Source: Diplonema papillatum
Lineage: Eukaryota > Euglenozoa > Diplonemea > Diplonemida > Diplonemidae
NCBI GenBank assembly: GCA_030068145.1
Contig: JAPJBO010000001.1
Span: 620,001 to 684,000 of the forward strand
DNA: 64,000 nt
Direction of reading: 5' to 3'
Positions 48,725 to 60,000 of this stretch are shown piece by piece. Under the pieces are notes generated by a model. The model had not been told where the DNA came from, did no database searches, and saw only the letters and a program-made list of their open reading frames with translations. Each line of letters begins with the position of its first letter. The first letter of the stretch is position 1. The translations under genes and the position numbers were made by a program.

Positions 48725-50854
48725 TGATCCGTGACGCTCGCGTCTTCGTGCTGCGAAAGAAAACTTTGCCGCATGCCTCGCCGCAAGCGTCGAAAAGCCT
48801 CGTTTTGTTATCCCGCCGAAAACGGTGAAGCCTGGTGTGCTCTTAAAGTCTCGGAGCTCCTCTGGTAATGCTCCTGTCGGGAACCGGAAGAGTGCCGCCG
48901 AAATCCGAAAGACGGCACAGGTCAAAGACACGAAATCTAGGCTCATGCTGCAGTTGTGACGAGTCATCTAGCAAGGCATTGCGGGCCGCGCCTCATCCCG
49001 GATTGCAAGCACAAACAGTAGTCCATGAAGGAAGATTGCCACACAGTCACGCGCTCTTCTGTATGGCGTCTTGCTTGTTGCATACAGGTCCTGCGAGCTG
49101 AGGGCAGCTAATCGCGTTACGCGAAGTACGGTACTGGAATGATTGACGGTCAAATGGCTGGACCATCGGTTGTCTTTTTGCGTCAAATAGGAACTACGCA
49201 CGTGCGCACAAACAACTTCGCGCAAAGAGGCAAAACGTGCCAACATCCGGGAGTTGACGGAATGCTGCAGTCATCACCGTCCCCGTTTCGCTATTTGATT
49301 GACCTCCACGGCGGTCGAAAAAAGGGTCAGGCACCTGCTCACTGTGCACCCTTCAAAACCCCGGTCCAAAACAACAAAACAATTCAGAATCTGAAGGCGA
49401 GAGCGTCTCATGTCGGCCCTGCTTCGGCGAGGTTGCGGGGGAGGGCGGCTCCGAGTCTTGAGGCTCGTTTAGGCTGAAATAATGGCTGCAGAATGGAAAA
49501 ACAAGACAAAGTCACCTCCACAAGCCAATTCCTAGGCAATTCCTTAAGGGAAAACATCAGAAACCCAGACGGGGCGTCACCAGAAATCCAAAACCCGAAT
49601 CCTACCACTCAGGTGCCCATAAAATGCTCCAAAAGGGTGGGGAAAGTGGTCGCACTGGAAAAGATCCGAAATCGTAGACGGAGCGGGTTTACCAGCCAGG
49701 CCGTCCGTCGTCCGTCTCGTGGAGCCGCACCACAAATTGCACACCCGAACCAGCCGAAGGTCACCGTTTACCACCGGCGCCTTCGGAAAACCCTTTTTTG
49801 AAGCTTTTCAAGATCAGTGATTATACGGCTCCCCCCGTTGAAGCTTGCATCAAACACACATGGAGCCGGTCCATCCCCTCCTGATAGACTGCGATAGACA
49901 GAAGAATGCAGCTCCAGGCAATACTATGCAGGGGATAGGGATGTAGCTGATAGACCGTGGTGGACCTCGATTCGCTACAATGAACAGCGGCAGGCAATTC
50001 GATGCAGTTCCAGGAGATAGGGATGGACCGGCTTACCGTGCACATGAGAGGCAGGATTCTGCCCAACCCCAAACTAAGATTTTCCCAGCTACTAGCCTCC
50101 CATGCATACGCCCTCTTCTTCTTTTTTTCTTACGATCTCATCAGAGTCTGTCCTGTTTTTCTTGCTAGCTCAAAACGTTCTTTTCCCGCACGTCAAGCGT
50201 CATATCAAACGGGAGCGGTATTTCTACAAGCTGTGCCACTTCTTCATCTCCGCTTCATTTTACGTCGTTGAACATTTGCCCAAGGCAATCAGTCGCGCAT
50301 TAGCAGGACTCGACACGTTTGCGACGAAAGGAGCGAAGCATGCGTAGAAGAGTCGACGTTTTTGTCTATCGATAATAAGCGAGGAAAGCTGAATTACCGC
50401 AATGGGCCCGCATGACAGGACGAAGCCCGTTGTGCGGACGGAGCTCTTAAAAGCTTCCTCGAGCACAACGAGGCGTCCTCACGTGGTACAGCAAGGATTT
50501 CTCCAATGTAGAAAATAATACCTTCTCATCGTCAGCAGCTCTCAGCATGCTGCGCAGGGTGTTCACAGCATTGGCCTATCTTCGACTCGTTCGCCACGCC
50601 GGCCGGGGCGTGGCTTACAGTCAACGAAGACCCAAAGTCTCCTCGCGTCGCTTCAGGAGTGTGCACCAGTTCTCTGTGCAGTCTCCCATACGTGGTCCGC
50701 TAGCTAGCAGCGATAGCTAGCAATAACGCTCTGGACTGTCAACACACGAACAGCGAGGTGGTTCCGAATCAGACCGCAGCAGACCCTACCTCGTGTTGGG
50801 TTTTGGGGTCTCTGGAGGAAGGGTGGCGACGGGCCTAGCAAAGAGGGGAAACAA
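48725..50854. other. Intergenic region
   Basis: No supported gene. It holds a family I repeat (~49552-49605) and a family C MITE (49860-50036). Confidence 0.5.
49860..50036 (+). repeat. MITE family C, copy
   Basis: GAGCCGGTCCATCCCC... to ...GGATGGACCGGCTTA, with both terminal inverted repeats and two half-units. Confidence 0.8.
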
Positions 50855-51853
50855 ATGGCGAACGTCGTCTACGAGCTCGAGCGCCTCGCAGCCCTGCGCA
50901 CACGGGGACTGCTGACCGACGAGGAGTTCGCGTGGAGTAAGGCGACTGTGATCCGTATGTGCCCGCACTGCCCCTACCGTGACTACCCCCGTACAACGCG
51001 TGAAAGTATTTGTACTGTCGGTATTATTGTGAACTCGAAAGAGAACGCTGGCAGCGTGTTTGGAAGGAGGTTGGCCTGACGATCATATTCACTCACTGTC
51101 ACTGACAGGCTTGGAACATTTCTCTGCGCCTTGCGAAAAAAAAAAAAAGCTTGAACCCAGTGCACTCAAAGGTTCCAACTACCGGACCCTAAACACAGAG
51201 CCTGCGATCTCGGCTTAGTTTTTGGAGATCCCATGTTGTCTCTTTTGATTGTCTGCTTCACGTGCGTGGGAACCGACAGATGTGAAGCAAAGCTTCACAT
51301 GCCGTAAAGTAGGGATGAACTGAGCACGGTCTTACTGAACAGCGTGCGCTGTAGAGAACGAGAGCTGGACCACAGCTGCAGTGCATCTCTGGACAAGAGG
51401 GGTGCGTGCACGTGCCAGTGTCTGCAAGCTTCGGATTAGAAAACCCTTCCATACCACGCAGGAGACTCCGGAGCCTGCTCCATGCCGCTCCCTGCTGCAG
51501 GGGTAAGCCGTGCCTCGGTGCCGTTGGCGACCAGCAGTCGGAAGAGTGCGAGCTCATCCGAAACGCAGCCGGGGACCAACGTGGGAAAAGGCAGGGAACT
51601 GGCTCAGTCGCCGCCGAGAGAGGCCTTGCCCGCACGCCAACGGCAGCAGCAGGGCAAAGAGCCGGCGGCGAGGCTCGAGGAGACTGACGAGCTGGTAGCA
51701 GAAAGCCTCGTCATGACAGCAGTGCACCAGGCGACGAGGATACAAGGGGACATCATGGCCGCAGTCGCCAGTGGTGAGCATAGCGGTCTGCGCGACCTAC
51801 TCATGCAACAGTCGCAGCTGAGCGAGCGGCGTGCAGTGACACCGCCCATCTGA
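50855..51853 (+). CDS. SHOCT-domain protein, two exons
   Basis: Predicted join 50855-50936 and 51462-51853. Donor TGGA^GTAAGG and acceptor ACGCAG^GAGACT agree in phase 1 and create an Arg codon. The first exon encodes a SHOCT-type helical hairpin (LERLAALRTRGLLTDEEF), a short module common at protein ends and thought to aid oligomerisation. The second exon gives a Ser/Arg/Gln-rich stretch and a helical C-terminus (EETDELVAESLVMTAVHQAT, LRDLLMQQSQLSERRA). About 158 aa in all. The intron contains a family K/B repeat remnant (~51035-51205). Function unknown. A second good donor-like site (GGG^GTAAGC near 51501) means the exon structure could differ. Confidence 0.5.
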
Positions 51854-51900
51854 TGCTGCTGCATCATAGGGCATGCTACTCCATGTGGTCCATGTACTCC

Positions 51901-51905
51901 CACAC

Positions 51906-51942
<37 letters not shown>
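51901..51942. repeat. (AC)n microsatellite
   Basis: ~40-bp CA/AC tract just after the SHOCT gene; a shorter one lies near 52020. Confidence 0.95.
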
Positions 51943-51944
<2 letters not shown>

Positions 51945-54071
51945 AACGTGAAGGAAGACACCACGTACCAATGGGTCCATAACACCGTGGACACACTCTC
52001 GCCAAGGGGGGCGCCACGTACACACACACACACACCGCACCAGGAGTTTGGAGCAGCTAGTCAGGCCAAGCTCATTGCACAGACTCAGCTTGCCACATCC
52101 TCGGGTGACATGTGCCGTCTTTGTAAAGACACTTAGCTGTTGCACGGGGCCGAAAACCCCGTGCAGCTAACACCGCAAGATGAAAGTAGAAGTCTTGAGC
52201 CGAGTGCCGGAGCAGACAGCCTGCCACGCTCTATCCGTCCCCTGAAGGATCCCGCCCCATCCACCCTTCTGAGAGGAGTCACAGGACTCAAAAAAGAAAA
52301 GCAGCGTGTCGGAACTCAAAGCCGACTGGTGAAAGTGACGAGTGGGCTATTACTTCGATTCAGCCACGAGCTTAAACACACACACCCACACAAAGAAACT
52401 CATTGCTACATCGGCTCCGAAGCGGCCTTCGGCTCCGATGCCTCGGAAGTGAAACCATGCCTGCTCGGTCCTAAGGTCGCCGGCACGATCGGAGCCACAA
52501 GAAGACCTAGCCCCGCTCGCTCTGTACTGGATCTTAGCTACGCAATAGCAGGTGAAGGTGACGACGTCATAAAGTAACCTGACCTACGAGAAGGTGCATG
52601 CCGGAGGCTACTTTCGTTCTGCAATGCGTCAGCCGGTAGCAAGGATACTTCTTGCCCGTCACCGTGACAGGACGGCTGCGCATTCAAGTCGTGAACGCCC
52701 TCATCATTAGCATCAACACGCCGAACGCAACAGCTATATGCAGCTGTCAACCACACAAGCGGAGAGCGTGTTTATGACCGTTCGTATTGGCTGTCTACAC
52801 CGACACAACCAACAAGCAAGCCAGGAACGTCACCGGAATCCTGTTCATACCGACGTCAGGACGTCCTGTATAGAGATGAGAGCCTTGCTGGCACAAGCCA
52901 CGCCGACGCAGCATTGCATTCGTCGGATGAACAGGCGGTTGATTAAACGGCGAACCGGAAGCGGTGTTTGCCTCCTTTTGGTACACTGGGGGCCGCAGCA
53001 TATCTCCCTGACGGAGTACTGCGAAACCGGAAGGGCCAAGGGTGAGGCGACAAGATCAGTGAGCGGACGTGGTTGTGAGCACTTTGTCGCCTTCGACTCA
53101 GGTTTTGCAAGCTGTGGTTGACCGTCACGTTCCTGGACTCGAGGCGGCTGAGATAGCTCAAAGCATTTGCAAAATAACACGAAAAGCCTCTAGGCAAAAA
53201 CCCGTTTTCACTTTTTCTTCTGTGAGGGCTGGAGTTTGGCTGTCTCTGGCTGTGCTGCCGCATGTTTGGCGCACAAACTCCGCCGGCTCTTGAAAGATGC
53301 AGCTGCACCTCAAGCGAGCAGAGTAGTCAACCACGAGCGCCAAGGGCATCGGGCTCTTGTCGCGTTTCGTGAGAACTCGCGGTGCTGGATCATCAGATCG
53401 CCATGTACCATCCCGCACACAGACCATTCATTCGGGATCTTGTGGGACTGCCGATTTGGAAAGCGCAACAACCAAGAACGGTCATTCTTGGTCAAAGCGA
53501 ACCAGCTTCAAGCGCCTTCGGCGCTTGAGCCCCACGGTTGAGTCCCAACATTTCCACAGCGCACCGTCGTATTCACATGAGCGAGGTTGAAGGGGTAAAA
53601 GTAGGTACGCCGGCCTCTTTCGTCCTTCCCCTTCGAAAAGAGGCCGGAGCCACGGGCGCGTTTTCGCCGATTGAAAAGAGCGGAGAAATAGAAAAGGGAT
53701 TCCGACCGCCCACACCACATTCACACCCACACCACACCTCTCTCGTGCACTTCCAGTTGCACGTTGCATGGCAGGCAATGTTAATCTTCTACACAGCAAG
53801 TAAACCTAGCAGCACACGAGTGAATAGTACTATGCAAGGGGTATCCGCTTTCATGTTGTTCATAACACAATATCGGATTGTGCACGCCTCCCGCCACCCA
53901 AGCGGAATCACCAACGTACAAGAACTTGCGCGAAGCGACTACGGGACAAGGACTACACCCGAAAGGGCCACTGAGGAAACCACTTACCACCCCCCAACCT
54001 GATTTGTTTTCCTCGGAGGGGGTGGTGCCACAACCAGTTTATTTCGCTGCCCGGGGGGTCTTCTGTTCTTT

Positions 54072-54110
<39 letters not shown>

Positions 54111-56249
54111 CTTTTGCTTCAAGTACGCCTATCCCGCAAGGGAACCGTTGACTAGACCCTCTCGAGTTGGTGCTGCTCGCACGAGTGCCGTAAACCTAAC
54201 GTACCAAACCAGCCAGCACCACTGAATCCCTTGAGAGATGCGACTCACCCATCTTTTCTTTTTGCGGGGGCGATGATTGGCAGCGACGCTGTCTGCGCTT
54301 CGAAGCGCAGCACGTGCGAACTAAAGGCTGTCCCCGCAGAAGGAAAAAAGAAAACAAGAAAAAGGAGTGAGAAAAGAAAAGAAAGAAAAAGAGGCGAACA
54401 CACACAACACCCCCCGCCCGCACGCGTACCTCCCCCCCCGGCCTTTTTCGCGCTTTGCCTGAAGCCGGCTCTTGAATCCCGGCGCCGCCGTCGCCTTCTG
54501 CCGCCCGCGATGTTCCTTGCGGGCGGGGGGGGGCAGCCACGGCAACGGACGGGCCAAACGAACCGGCTAAGCGGAACCCAACAGCGATCTCCCGAGACAA
54601 GACTTCCCTCACCCACCCCCCCACCCCCCCCGTCGCCGGAGCTCGCGGCTACCATCCACCCAGCGGTGGGTTGGAAAGAAAACGAAGGCCCGAATTCTTC
54701 GAGCATTGCCGTAAGCAACTGAATGCATCGTTGGAAAATTCGAAGGAAACCCCCCCCGGGTGGTCTCCTTTTGGACCCCGGTCTGGACGTGGAAACCCCT
54801 AAAAAGCCCTTCGGCGTATTTTCTTCTTCGAAGCGTTCAGTTTGTACACGAAGAAGAAGTTCCGGAACAATCCTTCGCCTTCCTTTCGCCGCACGCACGA
54901 GTGCAACGAAAGCGCGTCTCCGAGCAGCTAAACAAACGGGGAGTCTCACGATCCCTTCTTATGTGCATGTAAGGGGAGCGGCAGTGCGGGTATGAACGCG
55001 CTTGGCAGAAGGCGGCTCTTTTTCCTTACACGCTTGCCATTTGGCCTGCGTGTCAGCGTCAGCTCCTCGGATGCTGGACGCCCAGGAAGAGGTTTGTCTG
55101 CACGCCAAGTCCCGCTCCGCTGCTCTCGCAAGGGACACCGTCCATTCATCTCACGTAAAGAAAAGGGCAGGGAGTGAAAGCCAAAACGAGGCGGGTGTGG
55201 ACTGGACACATGCAGAGATACACAACTCGTTCTTCTATCGTTTTTCCCCGCCAGCAAAAGAAGGAAACGCACGTGCCCTGAATCGTACAATATCAACCAA
55301 ACCTTTTGCGGTTACAGGGCTTCTGTTACCCAACATTCTGCCCCCTGGCTTCGTTTATCGCGTGCAAGACCATACCTCCGGAAGTTTTTCTTCTGCTGCA
55401 CATCTGTTGAAGCAAACAATCTTTCACTGCACTTTGTTGCAGGAAGGTTCGGCATGCCCAATGCCGCTCACAACCCGCTTGTGGAAGAGACTATGAGATG
55501 GGAATGCTACCCAGACACATGCTGGCCAGAATAAATGGGAACAGAAAGCGTCGAAACAACAGAATATGCTGAATTTACACAAACCACATAAGAAAATGGC
55601 GGGTAAATGTTCCACGAGCTCGTCCCCACCCTCCCCTTCGTTTCGGGGTTTTCCTTCCTTTGTCCTTTCCTTTTTTCATGAACGCCGCCAAAAACGCGCA
55701 CGGAAAGCAAAAAGACGATAACAGACGCCAGGCTTGCTCTGGTTCCAATTCATACCCGCTCTGCCTGGGTTGCTCGGCAGTACTCAAATGTGTGGTGAGA
55801 ATGTGTGCCTCGTCCTTGGACATGCTACTCCTCGCACGAGTGCCCCTCAGGCAAGTAGTGAAGGCTGTTGTGAAGAACGCAACCGGGACCATTTTGTTTT
55901 CATTTTTGTTTCCAACAAAAATGCAAATTTTCAAGAATGCCGACAACCGCTTGTTGGCAGCGCGCTGTCCTTCAAAAAAAACAAAAAAAAAAAAGGGTTG
56001 AAGGAAAAGGGCGCAAACAAACAGCAGATGCTGTTTCGGGTTGGCCCTATTTGGTTCCCACGAGTGAGATACGCCACCGGCGGCGTTCTTCGGATTATCT
56101 TAGTAACGAGTACCAGGCAAGCACGGCTTCTGCGTCTCTCTCCCCCCCCTTGTCTTGTCTCGCGAAGAACGCGGTGCTCGCCGAAGGAAGGCCACTTGAA
56201 GTCCTCAAATTCCTTGTCCTGGAAAGTAATGTAGGCGTCACAAGCCCAT

Positions 56250-56369
<120 letters not shown>

Positions 56370-56888
56370 GCTTCACGCTCAACGCGTACACATGCACGCA
56401 TGTTTGACACCAGGCCACTCACGCACACACACCATTTTTAACCCCACTGTTTCGGGTGCAGGGAGGGAATCTCTTCCAAACCCCCGCTTCGGGAAGAAAA
56501 AGCCTCGCTCATGACATCATCATTACCCGCCTCAGTTTTAGATTCAGGGAGACTGTCGGCGCGTTGCGCAAGTCGATCGTCTGCTGCTTCGCTTTTTCCA
56601 CCCTTCTGATAGCGCCTGAGCGTGTCGGGCGGGGCGAGTTGTCCCGGGAGGCCGGTAAGTCAACGAATACAGTCATGAAGAAGGCGCAGTAAACCTTCGT
56701 GCAACTCCAGCTTTCTGTTGCCGGAGCGGATTGGCAGCGGCGAAAAACACACCTGGCACGAAGACACGGCAAATCCGGTGTCTTAATACGGGTTTTCAAG
56801 CTAGCAGCGCAAGTCCCTGAGGGGTGACGCAGGTCGCATGCATTATACTTCGCCAGAATCTTACTGCCCAAACTCTCGCCGAAGCCCC

Positions 56889-57010
56889 ACCAGCTTCGGC
56901 TGACACCATGGTTAAAAAGACGAATGAAAGCATCATAGACACAAATGCTCAAAGCATCTGCAGAATAACACGAAATCCTCTGGGCAAACACGTTTTCACA
57001 TCTCGTCCGG
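56889..57010 (+). repeat. Interspersed repeat family J, copy immediately upstream of a gene
   Basis: CAGCTTCGGCTGACACCATG... through CAAAGCATCTGCAGAATAAC, matching 17397-17515. It ends ~80 bp before the ATG at 57093, so it may contribute promoter or 5' UTR sequence. Confidence 0.7.
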
Positions 57011-57092
57011 CAAATCTGTCGTGTTGTCCAATCCCGCAACCAATAAACAACGACACAACTCTGACAGAACAGCAAGCAACAATCTCTCAATA

Positions 57093-60000
57093 ATGTTGCC
57101 CTGCTCCAGCTCGCTCGCCGCCGTCGCGGGGTTTCTGCTTCTGAGCCGCGCGGCCGCTCTGGAGTTTACGCACGCGACGTTGACGCGGCGCAACGATACA
57201 CCGATCATTTCCGAGATCCGTCTCCCGGCGTTCGGCCTTAATGACGTGCTCGAATGGCCGCCCGACGACGGAGACCCCATCTACCCCGGCACGCTCCAGG
57301 AGATTTCGTTCGGGGTGTCGTCGGACAAGACGCAGACCCTCGAAGCCATCCTCTACATCGCCAACGGTTGGGAATCCAGCTTCAGTCTCACACTTCTGTC
57401 GACTGGTATGCGCGTGCGGTTCTTTCGTTTCTCCTGACAAGCCGACTGGCTCGGTTAGACTGCCAGCTAGTAGTAGTAGTATGTGTCGTCCAAATCCTGG
57501 AATATTTATCATCTACGTACGTGTATTAGTACAACCTTTGGCTAGCCGAAGTTGAAGTTTGAGAATACATGTCTAAAACCTCTACCCAATGGCCAACCGG
57601 AGACCTTCAAACACTGGACTTCGAAACCTTTGTCCATTTCCCATTTGCCGAGTCTTGGTGTCGCCCGAAGCAAAGGTCTGCCTTTTTGTAGTGTGGATGC
57701 TACAAAGAAGAAGAGATCGAAAGAGGAAAATGACGAGCTGACGAGCTTTTTTTCCGCGGAGCTTTCATGTCTCACCCACGGACCCGGCGAAACCTGAAAA
57801 GGGGGGTCGGTTTTTTTGTGTTAACCCTTTACCGACCGGGGGAGGGGGGGGGGGTTATTCTGAGGAAATTGCCTATTTTCGGGTACACTTCGTCCGGGGT
57901 GTATCAAGCATTCGTGCTGTCTTGTATCAGGCACTCATGTCATGTTCGGCGTGCAGGGGGGCCGGGCCGTCGCAAAAGTATCGTGTCCGGTTGGCCAGGC
58001 GTTGCTCAGCCAGCCACCTGGAAACTTTACGAAAGAATGAGAGTGAAAGAATAAAGCTCTGCCACGGAAGGTATGAAGAGAGACGAAATTGGTAGCGAGA
58101 TTGCACTCCTACGCGTCGAAAAAGTAGAAGGCGATCCAAGCACAGCCTCAGGTCTTGCGCTTGTTGTGCGCAGGGCTGTTGTTTGACTGGAGACTGCGCT
58201 TCCTCCCGCGCTTGAATGGGCGCCCGTTGGGATCCTTGAGTCGGCGCTGCGCGTCCTTCAAGTTCGGGTCGTCGAATTTGTGGTCCTGCTTGGTGTGAAA
58301 CCGCCCAAAGCAGGGTGCAGGGCACAATGGCACACCACACTGCTTGCACATGTATTGGACGTCCTTGCGCTGCACGTGGCACTTGCAAGTCGTCCGGCGG
58401 TCCAGGGGCACAAGGTAGTGGGTTTTACCGTCAAGCCGGCACGGATGATCGTCAGCACGTGACGGAGTACTTGGCGAGAATGGGGTCGACGGTGCGCTGT
58501 CCTGCTGCGATTTGGTGGGAGTCGTGGGTTCGGGGCCGGCACTTACCTCATCCGGTTCTGTGCTGCTGTCATCGGCAGGATCTGCGTTCAGGAGCCCCGC
58601 AATAAGCGCACGCTTGAAGTTAGCGAAGGAAAAGCTCTGCAGATCGTCTTTGTGGAGATGTTTCCAAATAACAGATGCGTTGAGGCACGAAACTTCCAAC
58701 AAGTAGAAGAAAAGCTTCAGGTACCACCTCCGACCCTTCATGAGCCGGCCACAACTGGCCATGAGCTGGTCGCTGAGGTCGACACCGCCCATGTACGCGT
58801 TGTAGGACTCGACGATATCGGGTTTTTGCACTGGTTCCTTTCTTCCACAAGAACCTTTGGGTCGTCTCTGGACCTCAGTTGTGGATGCCCCGATCGGGAG
58901 GGTGGACAACATTTTGACCTCCCGTTTGTCGTGCCACTCCACGTAAGTGACCGGTCCGGATTGCATGAAAAAAGAGTCCCCACGCTGCGGTGCCTTGGCC
59001 TTCTCGATCTTACTTGGTCGGCCACGTTTCTTCTCCTTTTTCTCGCGAAGTAATGGGAGCCCTTTCCGGTTCGACCGTACTGTACCACACGAATGGAACC
59101 CCATGCTGGATAGAGCAAGCATTAGTGGGACACTGGTATAGTAGTTGTCGAAATACAGCCAGTGCCCACGCTGTGCGTACTTCCTGGCAAGGTGAAGCAT
59201 CTCACGCTCGCCTACGTTTCCCCCAACGCCATCGCCAATCTTCCCGGAGTAAATGGTGGCAGCAAGCACGTAGCCGGTAGCAGCTTCAGCGAGGACGAAA
59301 GCTTTTATCCCGAAGCGATGTCTCTTTTGTGGCGCATACTGTTTGAAAGACAGGCGTCCTTTCAAGCGAATAATGCTCTCATCGAAGCTCAGCTGCTTGG
59401 ACGGACGCCAGACTTCTGCCCACTGCTCCGAAACCATGTCGAAAACGTTTTTGATTTTTTTGAGGCGGTCGCTTTCGACAACGCTGTCGTCAGTAAAATG
59501 GAGAGTCCTGTAGATCTCCATCCACCGGTTCCGCCCCATCACAGAAGCAAAAAACGGAATGTGTTCAACAGGATCCGTGCACCAGTAGTTGTACAGGTCC
59601 CCCTTCACAGTCAGCCCCATGGCGATGGTCAGTGCGAACCAACGCTTCAGTTCCTTTTCATCTGGGGCTTTGAACTTGTCTTCCCGCCCTCGTGTCTTCG
59701 CCTTCTGAGCGCTGTATGTGGACATCTGGCCGATTATTTTGCCCACGACACTTGGAGTGAAGAACAAACTGAATATCCCCTCCGGAGAAGAGTTCTGATG
59801 CAGCACGTCCCCAAAGGTGTCGGTTTGTGGTCCAGACAACTTCTCATCGAATGGAAGTTCCGGAATCGGAACTACCGTGTCAGCCCACTTCATAAGTGGG
59901 AACTTGATTGATGCAGCAGGTTTGGGTGGTGTGGTCTTCTTCTGGTCTGTCTGCTTCTTTTGCGGTGGTTTCTTCCCGTCTCGCTTCGCTGCCGGCTTTC

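Noticed and set aside
52140..52577. 145-codon ORF
   Set aside because: Opens at a non-ATG codon, has no domain and no coding-like composition.
54245..54949. 234-codon minus-strand ORF with Gly/Arg-rich runs
   Set aside because: It lies over C/G homopolymer runs, has no domain and no splice or codon support.
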